Assembly (NCBI RefSeq): GCF_014212495.1
Contig: NZ_JACKZC010000004.1
Location: 340,644 to 404,643, forward strand
Reading direction: 5' to 3'
Length of the DNA stretch: 64,000 nt
Source of the DNA: Pontibacter sp. Tf4
GTDB lineage: Bacteria; Bacteroidota; Bacteroidia; Cytophagales; Hymenobacteraceae
The notes beneath the pieces were generated by a model that searched no databases, was not told the DNA's origin, and saw only the letters and a program-made list of their open reading frames with translations. Made by a program: the position numbers and the translations under genes. Shown piece by piece: positions 45,104 to 54,287 of the stretch. The stretch's first letter is position 1. Each line of letters opens with the position of its first letter.

Positions 45104-45544
45104 TTAGTATTCAGTATCTTTCAGGTGGTAATACTCCAGTTCGGCTTCAGCGTCGGCGGCGCTTACGTTAATAAATTCAGAGGCTAATTCCTGTTTTTGC
45201 AGGGTATTAAGTTCGGCCAGATCGTTGCTTTCCACAGTGCTGTAAGCGGTCAGGTAATCCACAATTTCTGCATCCGACACGGCTGCAATGTTAAACGCTG
45301 CCTGTTCGGGCTGCGACTCCAGACCGAAAAAGAAAACGCCCACAAAAAGCAACAACAGCACCAGCGGCGCTATGGCCATACGCAGGTTCTGCCATAATTG
45401 TACCGACACCCACCCAGATTTTGGAGCCGCCGCGGTGCGCTCCATAATGCGCATCGGCAACCGGTCGAAGTAATCATCGGGCACCTCGTACACATTGTGT
45501 TTAGGCAAGTCGCTCAGGATAATATGTTTATGATTTTCTTTCAT
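45104..45544 (-). CDS. Probable membrane anti-sigma factor
   Basis: A 146-residue protein with a cytosolic N-terminus (VYEVPDDYFDRLPMRIMER, a motif common in Bacteroidota anti-sigma-like proteins), one membrane segment near residues 57-75 and an acidic outer domain. There is no zinc-binding CxxC. It lies between the ECF sigma gene and the LTxxQ protein, 11 bp from the latter. Binding to the sigma factor is inferred from context only. Confidence 0.75.
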   Translation of the reverse strand: MKENHKHIILSDLPKHNVYEVPDDYFDRLPMRIMERTAAAPKSGWVSVQLWQNLRMAIAPLVLLLLFVGVFFFGLESQPEQAAFNIAAVSDAEIVDYLTAYSTVESNDLAELNTLQKQELASEFINVSAADAEAELEYYHLKDTEY

Positions 45545-45580
45545 GCTTATACTGTTTAGATGCAGTTACCCTCCGAAAGT

Positions 45581-46120
45581 TTAATCCTGCTTTATAAATT
45601 CTTCAATTTTTTTTACGGCCAGGTGGTACGACGCTTTTAAAGCCCCCACCGAAGTACCCAGTATCTCCGAAATCTCTTCGTATTTCAGGTCATCGTAATA
45701 CTTCATGTTAAATACCAGGCGCTGCTTGTCGGGCAGTTTGAGCAAAGCTTTCTGTAGTTTCAGTTGTATTTCGTCGCCGGAGATGTACGGCGATGAATCT
45801 ATTTTCTCGGTCAGCTCGGCAGCTACGTCGTTTATGGGTAAAAAGAACTTCCTTTTTTTATTCGAGAGAAAGGTAAGGCACTCGTTGGTGGCAATACGGT
45901 AGAGCCAGGTGTAAAGCTGCGCATCCTGCCTGAAATTCTCCAGGTTCTTCCAAACCTTCAGGAAAACTTCCTGGGTAAGGTCGTCGGCGTCGTCGTGGTC
46001 AATTACCATCTTGCGGATGTGCCAGTACACTTTTTGCTGGTACTTGCGCACAAGTTGGTTAAAAGCCAGGTTTCGGCTGTCGGGGTTCGCAAACTTTTCT
46101 AATATCTCTTTGTCTTCCAC
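45581..46120 (-). CDS. ECF RNA polymerase sigma factor
   Basis: A 179-residue sigma-70 family factor with region 2 (DADDLTQEVFLKVWKNLENF, the core-binding and -10 helix) and region 4 (LPDKQRLVFNMKYYDDLKYE then ISEILGTSVGALKASYHLA). Start is GTG 46120. It is the first gene of a three-gene operon with a probable anti-sigma protein and an LTxxQ periplasmic protein. The signal and target promoters are unknown. Confidence 0.95.
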   Translation of the reverse strand: MEDKEILEKFANPDSRNLAFNQLVRKYQQKVYWHIRKMVIDHDDADDLTQEVFLKVWKNLENFRQDAQLYTWLYRIATNECLTFLSNKKRKFFLPINDVAAELTEKIDSSPYISGDEIQLKLQKALLKLPDKQRLVFNMKYYDDLKYEEISEILGTSVGALKASYHLAVKKIEEFIKQD

Positions 46121-46667
46121 TTTTACAGGGAGCAGGGAACAGTAAGCTTTACTGGCTTTTGTGTGTTGTTATTACAGTAGCTTTAAAATTAACTGATTTC
46201 AGTTAGAGTTTATAGTTGGTGTGCAATTTTCTGGAAGGTTTTAGAATTGAATTATTGCAGGGAAGCAGTTAATGGTAAAGTAGCAGTTTAGTTTAAACTA
46301 TAGTTTGGGAGTTGGCTGTGCAGATTGTTGGAAAGGGTAGGAGTAATGAAGTTTGTAGTATGGACGAGAACTATAGTTGGTAGATCAGCTGGGGTTCAAA
46401 CTATGGTAAGGTTAAGCTATAGTTTGAATTGATGTGATGAGTAATGCTATAGTTATAGTCTGGGCGTGCCGGCAAGCCGTCGGGCTCTCGCGGCTCGCTT
46501 TTTGGTTCGTGCCTCACCAAAAGAGCTCAAACAACTGCTCCATCCCTCACGCTATTTCAGTGAGCAGTAAACAGTTACCAGTTAACAAGTCTCCTATAAA
46601 AAAAACAGGCTGTACTACAAAAGCACAGCCTGTTTACTGATTATTGTTAACTGCTAACTGTAAACTA
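46121..46667. other. Spacer with repeat fragments; no gene
   Basis: Contains at least five CTATAG words (46299-46455), a fragment of a Bacteroidota spacer repeat (GCCGGCAAGCCGTCGGGCTC, 46469-46488) and an imperfect inverted repeat (AGTAAACAGTTACCAGTTAA at about 46566 with TTAACTGCTAACTGTAAACT at about 46648) that frames a terminator. No gene is visible. Confidence 0.6.
46603..46635 (-). terminator. Terminator after the transketolase C-subunit gene
   Basis: AAACAGGCTGT (46603-46613) pairs with ACAGCCTGTTT (46625-46635); the A-tract on the left gives a U-tract on the minus strand. Confidence 0.9.
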
Positions 46668-47627
46668 TTACTTGTTTTTTCTGCTGATCACGCGCTCTAC
46701 GGCAGCTACAATGTCATTCTCTGTCAGGCCGTATTTCTCCATGAGTTGATCTGGCGTTCCAGACTCACCGAAGGTGTCGTTCACTGCTACAAACTCCTGC
46801 GGAACAGGGTTGTTTGCAACCAGCACCTGCGCAACTGCATCGCCAAGGCCACCGAAACGGTTGTGCTCTTCGGCAGTTACCACGCAACCAGTTTTAGCAG
46901 CAGACTTCAGGATAGCTTCTGCATCGATTGGCTTGATAGTATGGATGTTGATGATCTCAGCGTTGATGCCTTTTTCAGCCAGGATGTGGCCGGCAAGGAT
47001 GGCTTTCCAAACCAGGTGGCCTGTTGCAAAAATACTTACATCCGTACCTTCGTTCAGCATCACAGCTTTGCCAATCTCAAACTTCTGATCGGCTGGTGTA
47101 AAGTTAGGCACCGTTGGGCGACCGAAACGAAGGTAAACCGGGCCTTCGTGCCCCGCTATAGCTATAGTTGCCGCTTTGGTCTGGTTAAAGTCGCACGGGT
47201 TGATGACGGTCATGTGTGGCAGCATGCGCATCATGCCAATATCTTCCAGTATTTGGTGGGTGGCACCGTCTTCGCCCAGCGTTAGGCCGGCGTGTGATGC
47301 GCATATTTTCACGTTTTTGCCAGAGTAAGCCACCGACTGACGGATCTGGTCGTACACGCGGCCTGTAGAGAAGTTGGCAAACGTACCCGTAAACGGAATT
47401 TTACCGCCAATAGTCATACCGGCAGCCAAACCGATCATGTTGGCTTCGGCAATACCTACCTGGAAGAAACGCTCCGGGAATTCCTTCTGGAAGGCATCCA
47501 TTTTAAGCGAGCCGGTAAGGTCGGCGCAAAGGCCAACTACATTTGGGTTGGTGCGGCCAAGCTCCAGCAAACCAGCCCCGAAACCAGAACGTGTGTCTTT
47601 TTTCTCTGTGTATGGAAAATCTTTCAT
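46668..47627 (-). CDS. Transketolase, C-terminal subunit
   Basis: A 319-residue protein covering the pyrimidine-binding and C-terminal domains of transketolase. The TPP-binding Glu lies in [15 protein letters not shown], followed by [15 protein letters not shown] and [11 protein letters not shown]. It needs a partner supplying the diphosphate-binding domain; that gene lies 1.5 kb upstream on the same strand. Together they exchange two-carbon units in the pentose phosphate pathway. A VWA gene separates the halves. Confidence 0.94.
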   Translation of the reverse strand: MKDFPYTEKKDTRSGFGAGLLELGRTNPNVVGLCADLTGSLKMDAFQKEFPERFFQVGIAEANMIGLAAGMTIGGKIPFTGTFANFSTGRVYDQIRQSVAYSGKNVKICASHAGLTLGEDGATHQILEDIGMMRMLPHMTVINPCDFNQTKAATIAIAGHEGPVYLRFGRPTVPNFTPADQKFEIGKAVMLNEGTDVSIFATGHLVWKAILAGHILAEKGINAEIINIHTIKPIDAEAILKSAAKTGCVVTAEEHNRFGGLGDAVAQVLVANNPVPQEFVAVNDTFGESGTPDQLMEKYGLTENDIVAAVERVISRKNK

Positions 47628-47680
47628 TTTATACTGTTATCTCTTATAGGTCAGAAGTTGTTGGCTTGCGCCACTATTCA

Positions 47681-49075
47681 TTATCTGTTAAAAATCCTTA
47701 AGTTGGTTGTAGCCCCGGAGCGTATCTCAAAATCCTGCACATCGGTAAACTTGCTCGATTGTGCGGTCTTCATGCGGTACACCAGTTTATACTTACCGGG
47801 CTGCAACGGTATGGTTACTTTACTGTTATTTTCAGGTATGTTCAGGAGCCAGCGCTGCGAACCGTTTTCATCCACACTATAGACGCTGCCATAGCCCTGC
47901 ATCTGCGACGAAATGGCCAACTGCCCCGGAATCGGGATCGTTACCGTTTTGGTCTGGCCCTGCTTTACTTCCACATCATTCAGGTAAATGCGGGGTGTGG
48001 TCAGTATTTCCAGGTCGTAGGTGCCGCTCAGGTACTTGTGCCGCTCGCCGAAAGGCTGCACGTTCAGCGTCCGGGTTTCGCCGTTTTGCCGAACTATAGT
48101 TTGCAGCTGCCCATACGGCGATGGCCCATCCTGGCGCAGATACAAAATGCCCTGCGGCGCTTTAACTTTGATAACGTTGTGGCGCCCCGGTTTTATCGTT
48201 ACGCTGCGCTCTACAATTATAGGCGTCGTATTTACAACCAGGTCGTAGGGCATCAGCGCATCAATTTCCAGCATGTCAGGCTTGCCATTGTCTTTCAGGT
48301 AATGCACAAAGTTGTACTCCGGCAAACCTGTCAGCGAGTTCAGGAAGGTCATGTTCACGTTAGTTTCCACGGACTTTCCGTTCTCGTCCTGCAACTCTAC
48401 GCTAACCGTAGTTTCGCTCAGCGTCTGCGTCACAATCTCAGTCAGCACGTTCTCAAACGTTTTTACATCGGCGGCATTAAAATACTGGCCTATGCAGTTA
48501 AGCTGCTTTTCGTACTCGGCATCTATACCAATACCTATCACAAAAGGGCGCAGGAAAATACGCTTCTTCTGCAAAGCCAGCGACACCGCACAAGGGTCTC
48601 CGTTACATGACTCAATGCCATCCGTGATCAGAATGACAATGTTACGGGCTTTCGGGTCGTCCGGAAAATCCTTTGCCGTTTGCTCCAGCGAGTAGGTAAT
48701 GGGCGTATTGCCACGCGGTACTATCTGGCTAAGCTTACTTTTCACAGTAGCAGCGTTATCAGCAGCAAACGGTACTTCCAGTTTGGTATCCTTGCAGTCG
48801 TTGCGTTCGCGACCGTACTGGTGTCCGTAAGCGCGTAAGGCTACTTCCACGTTCTCGAAGCGGTCCAGCGAGTCTACCAGTTCTGCCAGCAGGTTTTTGG
48901 CGATGCTCATGCGGTCGCTGTTTTCCCATTTGGCCATCATACTTCCTGAAGCATCCAGCAAAAACAGGATGCGCGTTTTAGGCTTCGGCTTTTTATCCTG
49001 GGCAATAGCGGTTATAGTTGCTGATAAAACCAGCAACAGCAGGAGCAAACCTGTCTTTTTTAACCACGAACCCAT
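47681..49075 (-). CDS. Secreted VWA-domain protein between the transketolase halves
   Basis: A 464-residue exported protein; ATG 49075 gives the signal peptide MGSWLKKTGLLLLLLVLSAT. The von Willebrand A domain (about residues 35-215) begins ILFLLDASGSMMAKW, with an intact DxSxS metal site, and continues NIVILITDGIESCNGD. The C-terminal 240 residues are beta-rich, with Ig-like or carbohydrate-binding-like repeats (GTYDLEILTTPRIYLN, LQPGKYKLVYRMK). It may bind a ligand at the surface. Nothing in it relates to transketolase. It has 53 and 33 bp gaps to its neighbours, so co-transcription is likely. Confidence 0.9.
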   Translation of the reverse strand: MGSWLKKTGLLLLLLVLSATITAIAQDKKPKPKTRILFLLDASGSMMAKWENSDRMSIAKNLLAELVDSLDRFENVEVALRAYGHQYGRERNDCKDTKLEVPFAADNAATVKSKLSQIVPRGNTPITYSLEQTAKDFPDDPKARNIVILITDGIESCNGDPCAVSLALQKKRIFLRPFVIGIGIDAEYEKQLNCIGQYFNAADVKTFENVLTEIVTQTLSETTVSVELQDENGKSVETNVNMTFLNSLTGLPEYNFVHYLKDNGKPDMLEIDALMPYDLVVNTTPIIVERSVTIKPGRHNVIKVKAPQGILYLRQDGPSPYGQLQTIVRQNGETRTLNVQPFGERHKYLSGTYDLEILTTPRIYLNDVEVKQGQTKTVTIPIPGQLAISSQMQGYGSVYSVDENGSQRWLLNIPENNSKVTIPLQPGKYKLVYRMKTAQSSKFTDVQDFEIRSGATTNLRIFNR

Positions 49076-49108
49076 GCCTGACCTGAGCAATCTACCTGAA
49101 ACTATAGT

Positions 49109-49966
49109 TTAGTAATCTGAAGCGTGTTTTACCATCAGCTGCTGAAGCGCAATTTCCAGCTGCTCGTCGTTTGGCGCAACACCGTGCCATTTGTGCGACC
49201 CCATCATAAAGTCTACGCCATAGCCCATTTCGGTGTGCATCAGCAGCATTACCGGTTTGCCTTTGCCAGTCTCGGCTTTGGCCTGCTCCAGTCCTGGTAT
49301 CAGGGTCTCAAAGTTATTACCGTCAGCTTCCAATACAGTCCAGCCAAAGGCTTCGAATTTAGCACGCAGGCTTCCCAGGCTCATTACTTCGTCTGTAGAG
49401 CCGTCAATCTGCTGGCCGTTCAGGTCTATAGTTGCGATCAGGTTGTCTACTTTATGGTGTGCGGCATACATGGCAGCTTCCCAAACCTGGCCTTCTTCCA
49501 CTTCACCGTCACCCATCAGCACATACACCAGGTTATTGTCGCCGTTCAGCTTCTTGATCTGCGCAGCACCTGTTGCAACCGATAAGCCCTGGCCCAACGA
49601 ACCTGACGCTACACGGATACCCGGCAAACCTTCTTCGGTGGCAGGGTGGCCCTGTAATCTCGAGTTCAGTTTGCGGAATGTGGCAAGCTCAGCAACATCA
49701 AAGAAACCGGCGCGGGCCAGTGTGCTGTACCAAACCGGAGAAATGTGGCCGTTTGACAGGAAGAACAGGTCTTCACCTTTGCCATCCATATTAAAGTCGG
49801 TGCTATAGTTCATGATCTTGAAATACAGCGATACAAAGTAATCAGTACAGCCAAGCGATCCGCCTGGGTGGCCGGAGTTTACGGCATGCACCATACGCAC
49901 GATGTCGCGGCGTACCTGTGCGGCAATGTCCTTCAGCTCTTCAATGCTCTTGTTGTGTGGATTCAC
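49109..49966 (-). CDS. Transketolase, N-terminal subunit
   Basis: A 285-residue TPP-binding subunit. SGHPGGSLGCTDYFVSLYFK and MGDGEVEEGQVWEA, followed by TIDLNGQQIDG, supply the GDG-x-N thiamine-diphosphate/Mg site. It starts with GTG 49966. It pairs with the C-subunit gene further down the strand. Split transketolases are common in bacteria and archaea; the inserted VWA gene between the halves is the unusual point here. Confidence 0.94.
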   Translation of the reverse strand: MNPHNKSIEELKDIAAQVRRDIVRMVHAVNSGHPGGSLGCTDYFVSLYFKIMNYSTDFNMDGKGEDLFFLSNGHISPVWYSTLARAGFFDVAELATFRKLNSRLQGHPATEEGLPGIRVASGSLGQGLSVATGAAQIKKLNGDNNLVYVLMGDGEVEEGQVWEAAMYAAHHKVDNLIATIDLNGQQIDGSTDEVMSLGSLRAKFEAFGWTVLEADGNNFETLIPGLEQAKAETGKGKPVMLLMHTEMGYGVDFMMGSHKWHGVAPNDEQLEIALQQLMVKHASDY

Positions 49967-50022
49967 GGTTTATTTAATTATGAATTAAGAATGATGAATT
50001 ATGAATTGGTAATCAAAGATAC

Positions 50023-50055
50023 AAAAAAGCGCAGCCACTTTTTTAGTAGCTGCGC
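50023..50055 (-). terminator. Terminator after the Bcp gene
   Basis: GCGCAGC (50029-50035) pairs with GCTGCGC (50049-50055), flanked by AAAAAA, giving a U-tract on the minus strand. Confidence 0.85.
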
Positions 50056-50066
50056 CCGCGTTGTGT

Positions 50067-50516
50067 TTACTTCAGTATCTGAGCCGTGTGGTCGGCGGTT
50101 TTTACTTTCGTGATGATGTCCTGTATCACACCGTTCTCGTCTATCACAAAGGTGTAGCGCATGGTGCCCATATACTTCCGCCCATACATCGATTTTTCCT
50201 GCCACACGCCGTACTGCTCTACTATTTGTTTCTCGGTGTCGGCGATCAGGGTAAAGGGCAGTTCGTATTTGCCGATAAACTTCTGGTGCGATTTCTCGCT
50301 GTCGATGCTCACGCCAATTACTTCGTAGCCTTCTTTTTGCAGGTGGCTATAGTTGTCGCGCAGGTTACAGGCCTGGGCAGTGCAGCCGCTGGTGTCGTCT
50401 TTCGGGTAGAAGTACAGGATTACTTTTTTGCCGCGGTAGTCGCTCAGTTTAACCGTATTTCCGTTCTGGTCCTTACCTTCAAACTCCGGAGCCTTATCGC
50501 CGATGTTGAGATTCAT
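50067..50516 (-). CDS. bcp: Thioredoxin-dependent peroxiredoxin Bcp
   Basis: A 149-residue peroxiredoxin of the BCP/PrxQ group. MNLNIGDKAPEFEGKDQNG begins the fold, YFYPKDDTSGCTAQACNLRD holds the peroxidatic and resolving cysteines (C-x4-C as in E. coli Bcp). Peroxides are reduced with electrons from thioredoxin. ATG 50516 gives this start; the frame opens further upstream. It stands alone, with a repeated word TATCAAGTATC in front of it. Confidence 0.96.
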   Translation of the reverse strand: MNLNIGDKAPEFEGKDQNGNTVKLSDYRGKKVILYFYPKDDTSGCTAQACNLRDNYSHLQKEGYEVIGVSIDSEKSHQKFIGKYELPFTLIADTEKQIVEQYGVWQEKSMYGRKYMGTMRYTFVIDENGVIQDIITKVKTADHTAQILK

Positions 50517-50596
50517 AGTTGTTTTTGGTATCAAGTATCTCGTATCAAGTATCACGATTTTGTCTTGCTACGTGATACGTGTGCCGTGATTCGAAT

Positions 50597-52528
50597 TTAA
50601 ATCTTCGTTGTGAAAGTAGCTTCGTTGCCGGCAATGTCTTTTACCTTCACTACCACTTCGCCCGACAAAGGTACACTTTTATCCAGCTTTTCAGAGTAAA
50701 TCAGCGCTTCTTTGTGCTCGTACTTCATCAGTATCCACTGGCCATTCACCCATGCGTTAAAAGAGTGTATTCCCGACAGATCATCGCCAATCTTAAACCG
50801 GATCTGGGTTGGGCTTTTGCCGAGCAGTTTTATAGTTGGGGCTTTAGTGTCTTCCATCACTTTAAACTTGCCCATGTTTTTGGTACTGAACGTAATGGTG
50901 TTACCATCCCATTTGCCACCAGTGTAACCACGTCCGCGACCAAGCCCTAAGAAATAAACCGCAGCTTTGCTCTTGTCAATACCAGTGGTATCTACGGTCA
51001 TGGTGACTTTCATGGCTTTGTGCAGCGGCGTAAAGTAATCACCTATAGTAAACACATCGCCTGTTTTGCTGGCGTGCAGGTACAGGGTATCGTAAAGCGT
51101 TTCCTTGTCAAACGTTACGTTCAGGTAGTCGTTTTTATAGTTTACTTCCTGGGCAGGCGGTATCATGGTTCTGTAAGAGAAAGGCTTGCCCACATTGCAG
51201 AAACCAATTGAGTCCGGAATGCCGCCACGCAGGTCGTAAAGGGCTACCGATGCGGAGTTCTGCATATAGCTTGGCACGAGGTCGAAACGCTTGCCGGCTA
51301 CAAAAAGCTCTACGTTACGTGGTGTTTTGCTGGTATCGGTGGCGCTCACTTTCAGCACATTGCCCAGTATTTCGTAGTCCATTTCCGGCTGTTTTACATT
51401 TTTGGCCAGCGTTTGAGTAAATACCGGTTTCTGACCCTTTACTATAAAGCTAAGGGTTGATGCATTGTTGTAAGAATCGCGGGCAACCAGTTTTACAATG
51501 TAAGTAGAATCCGGGTGCACTGTAAAGCGGCCTTTATTGCCATTGGCTTTGTAAAGTGGCAGGTCGTTGCCGTGGTCTACAAACGCTTTCTGGAAGGTGC
51601 GGCCATGGCGGCGGTACATGTAATAGTTAATGTGCTGCGACACCTGGCGCGAAATCTCAAACGGAACCTGCTCTATGTAATGGTTATAGATCGGTTTATC
51701 GTTTACATACAGCGTAACTTCCTGCGTACCGTTTTTATTCGTGGCACCATCCAGGCGGTCGTTTGTTTGCAGTTCAAGGCCAATTAAACCGTTGGCATAC
51801 ACCGTATCCTGTAAACTATAGTTGGAGCCCACTTTTTTAGGCCCATACTCAGCGCGTGCAAACTGGTTTTTTACCCTGGAGCGGATGTTGAGCGGAACAA
51901 CTGCCAGACTATAGATATCCGGCGGTGTAGTGTCAATCACTTCTTTAAACTCGTAGCGCAGCGGGTTGTATAGCCTGTCCTGGGCATCACGGATCTCGAA
52001 GTGCAGGTGCGGGCCACCGGAGCCACCCGTGTTACCAGATAAACCGATTACCTGCCCACGTTTTACCGGAAACTGGTCTTTGTCTAAAAACAGCTCCAGT
52101 TCAAACGTTTGCTTCTCGTACTGTTTCTGCAAAATATAACTACCCAGCGGGTCTCCGAATGCTTGCAGGTGCGCATAGGTCGTGGTTAGCCCATTAGGGT
52201 GCGTGATGTAAATAATATTGCCATACCCGTACGTAGACTGCTTTACCCTCGAAATGTAGCCATCGGCAGCAGCATACACATTCAGGCCTTCGCGCTGGTC
52301 GGTTTTAATATCCAGCCCGCCATGGAAGTGGTTGGAGCGTATCTCGCCCATCGTACCCGACAGGTAATTGCGTTCGCCGGGTTTAATCGGGAACAGGAAA
52401 TAGCCCGGCGTAGGAGCATACGGCGGGTTGTACTGAGCTGCCAGGTTAAAGGTGGTAAGTACGGCAACTATAAAAAGCGGTAATATCTTATTTAACTTCA
52501 AAATCAAGCAGTTTTCTGTCTTCAACAT
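50597..52528 (-). CDS. Secreted M23 family metallopeptidase
   Basis: A 643-residue exported protein with an atypical N-terminus (MLKTENCLILKLNKILPLFI then VAVLTTFNLAAQ). The LytM domain is near residues 60-190: HFHGGLDIKTD (zinc HxxxD), then GGSGGPHLHFEIRDAQ (HxH). The C-terminal 450 residues are beta-rich and of unknown function. It is expected to cut peptidoglycan cross-links or similar peptides. ATG 52528 overlaps the FAH-family gene by 41 bp; a later TTG would remove the overlap. Confidence 0.9.
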   Translation of the reverse strand: MLKTENCLILKLNKILPLFIVAVLTTFNLAAQYNPPYAPTPGYFLFPIKPGERNYLSGTMGEIRSNHFHGGLDIKTDQREGLNVYAAADGYISRVKQSTYGYGNIIYITHPNGLTTTYAHLQAFGDPLGSYILQKQYEKQTFELELFLDKDQFPVKRGQVIGLSGNTGGSGGPHLHFEIRDAQDRLYNPLRYEFKEVIDTTPPDIYSLAVVPLNIRSRVKNQFARAEYGPKKVGSNYSLQDTVYANGLIGLELQTNDRLDGATNKNGTQEVTLYVNDKPIYNHYIEQVPFEISRQVSQHINYYMYRRHGRTFQKAFVDHGNDLPLYKANGNKGRFTVHPDSTYIVKLVARDSYNNASTLSFIVKGQKPVFTQTLAKNVKQPEMDYEILGNVLKVSATDTSKTPRNVELFVAGKRFDLVPSYMQNSASVALYDLRGGIPDSIGFCNVGKPFSYRTMIPPAQEVNYKNDYLNVTFDKETLYDTLYLHASKTGDVFTIGDYFTPLHKAMKVTMTVDTTGIDKSKAAVYFLGLGRGRGYTGGKWDGNTITFSTKNMGKFKVMEDTKAPTIKLLGKSPTQIRFKIGDDLSGIHSFNAWVNGQWILMKYEHKEALIYSEKLDKSVPLSGEVVVKVKDIAGNEATFTTKI

Positions 52529-53099
52529 AGCCTTCTAATCTGTCGCCAATTTTAACCGGGCCTACGCCCTCGGGTGTTCCTGTAAATATAATGTCGCCTT
52601 TTTTTAATGTGATAAAGCGCGAAATGTATGCAATGATGTCGTCGAAGTTGTTCAGCATCATCTGGGAGTTGCCTTTTTGCTTTGTTTCGCCGTTCACATC
52701 CAACCTGAAGTTAATGTTCTGCAGATCCGGGAACTGATCTAAAGGCAGGAACTCAGACACCGGGGCAGAGCCGTTAAAGCCTTTAGCCAGCGTCCAGGGC
52801 AGTCCTTTTGCTTTGGCTTTGCTTTGCAGGTCGCGGGCTGTAAAGTCTATGCCTAGGCCAATGGCATCATAATATTTATGTGCAAACTTCTTCTCAATGT
52901 TTTTGCCTTCGCGGCTTATGCGCAGAATAAGTTCTACCTCGTGGTGGATGTCGTTGCTATAGTCCGGGTAGTAAAACGGCTCGTTGTTGCGAAGTAAGGC
53001 CGTGTCAGGCTTAAAGAAGATCACAGGTTCGTCGGGTACTTCGTTTTTTAGTTCAGCTATATGTTCGGCGTAATTACGCCCGATGGCTAAAATTTTCAT
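52488..53099 (-). CDS. Fumarylacetoacetate hydrolase family protein
   Basis: A 203-residue protein of the FAH/YisK fold. MKILAIGRNYAEHIAEL is the common start, followed by HHEVELILRISREGKN with the metal-binding acidic residues, GLGIDFTARDLQSKAK and GDIIFTGTPEGVGPVKIGD. The reaction may be hydrolysis or decarboxylation of a beta-keto acid; the substrate is unknown. It is co-directional with the M23 gene and partly overlaps it. Confidence 0.92.
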   Translation of the reverse strand: MKILAIGRNYAEHIAELKNEVPDEPVIFFKPDTALLRNNEPFYYPDYSNDIHHEVELILRISREGKNIEKKFAHKYYDAIGLGIDFTARDLQSKAKAKGLPWTLAKGFNGSAPVSEFLPLDQFPDLQNINFRLDVNGETKQKGNSQMMLNNFDDIIAYISRFITLKKGDIIFTGTPEGVGPVKIGDRLEGYVEDRKLLDFEVK

Positions 53100-53466
53100 G
53101 TAGTGCGGAATGTTTGTAAAGGGTTCTGTATTCCAAAAATAAGGTTTCTAACGAATTGCACAGAAAAAAGTAAGAGATTTATTGTGAACGGACCTGTAGT
53201 TTCAGCTTAAACTGCTAAACCATACCCGTAATCCACAAAATCAGCTGTAGTTGGCCGTGCTTAGTTTTACAACTATAGTATAACCCCGAAACGTATAATT
53301 GTGCAGGTAATTGTCTTTTAGCAGGAGTGTCTGATACTGTGTAAGTAAAAGCTTTAGCTGTGTATATAGCAATTTACCTATTCATTTATCGTTGAATCCG
53401 AGGGCTATTTTTATTTTTGGTTCAGATTTTGAACAAAAGTGTTTAGCCACTAAAAATTTAAAAAGT
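53100..53466. other. Spacer between divergent FAH-family and M48 genes
   Basis: About 370 bp, A+T-rich, with one CTATAG (53273) and plain promoter-like stretches such as ATTTTTATTTTTGG near 53408. I see no gene, repeat or strong hairpin here. Confidence 0.4.
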
Positions 53467-54261
53467 ATGTACAAGAAAATTATTGCTTTTACAGCAGCTG
53501 TGGTGATGATGGTAGCCTGTACCACGGTGCCAATAACCGGCCGCCGACAGCTGAACCTGGTATCGGATGCGCAGATGCAGTCGCTTAGCTACGATGCCTA
53601 CGATCAATTCCTGAAAGAAAATAAATTATCCAGAGATGCACAGGCCACGGCCATGGTTAAACGTGCCGGGCAACGTATACAACGTGCTGTAGAACAGTAT
53701 ATGGCACAAAACGGTTTATCGCAGGAACTGGATGGTTTTCAATGGGAATTTAATTTGATTCAGGACGACCAGGTAAACGCCTGGGCAATGGCTGGCGGAA
53801 AAACCGTAGTTTATACAGGAATTTTACCAGTTGCGCAAAACGAAACCGGTCTTGCTGTCGTAATGGGGCATGAGATTGCGCACGCTATAGCCAAACATGG
53901 TAACGAACGTATGAGCCAGCAACTGGCACAGCAGTTTGGCGGCGTAACATTGCAGGCCCTGGCCGGTTCGCAGCCAGGTACAGCTCAGAACTTAGTAATG
54001 ACGGTTTATGGTGTTGGCTCACAGCTTGGTTTATTAAAGTATGGCCGCACCCAGGAAACAGAAGCCGACCGTTTAGGACTGATCTTTATGGCCATGGCTG
54101 GGTATGATCCTGCTGCAGCTATACCGTTCTGGGAGCGTATGGAAGCAAAATCTGGCGGGCAGGCGCCACCTGAGTTTTTATCAACTCACCCAAGTGCCGG
54201 TACGCGCCTGAGCAACCTGCAAAAATTTATACCTGAGGCAAAAAAATATTACAGAAAATAA
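53467..54261 (+). CDS. M48 family metalloprotease lipoprotein
   Basis: A 264-residue envelope protease. The lipobox MVACTTVPITGRRQLNLV is the typical N-terminus of BepA/YcaL-like bacteroidal M48 proteins. HEIAHAIAKHGNERM has the HExxH zinc site, and ETEADRLGLIFMAMAGY has the third ligand. It probably takes part in outer-membrane protein quality control. The frame continues upstream to 53392, but ATG 53467 gives the lipoprotein signal. It is followed by another lipoprotein gene on the same strand. Confidence 0.95.
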   Translation: MYKKIIAFTAAVVMMVACTTVPITGRRQLNLVSDAQMQSLSYDAYDQFLKENKLSRDAQATAMVKRAGQRIQRAVEQYMAQNGLSQELDGFQWEFNLIQDDQVNAWAMAGGKTVVYTGILPVAQNETGLAVVMGHEIAHAIAKHGNERMSQQLAQQFGGVTLQALAGSQPGTAQNLVMTVYGVGSQLGLLKYGRTQETEADRLGLIFMAMAGYDPAAAIPFWERMEAKSGGQAPPEFLSTHPSAGTRLSNLQKFIPEAKKYYRK

Positions 54262-54287
54262 AGCCTTAACCAATAGTTAAACCCTCT

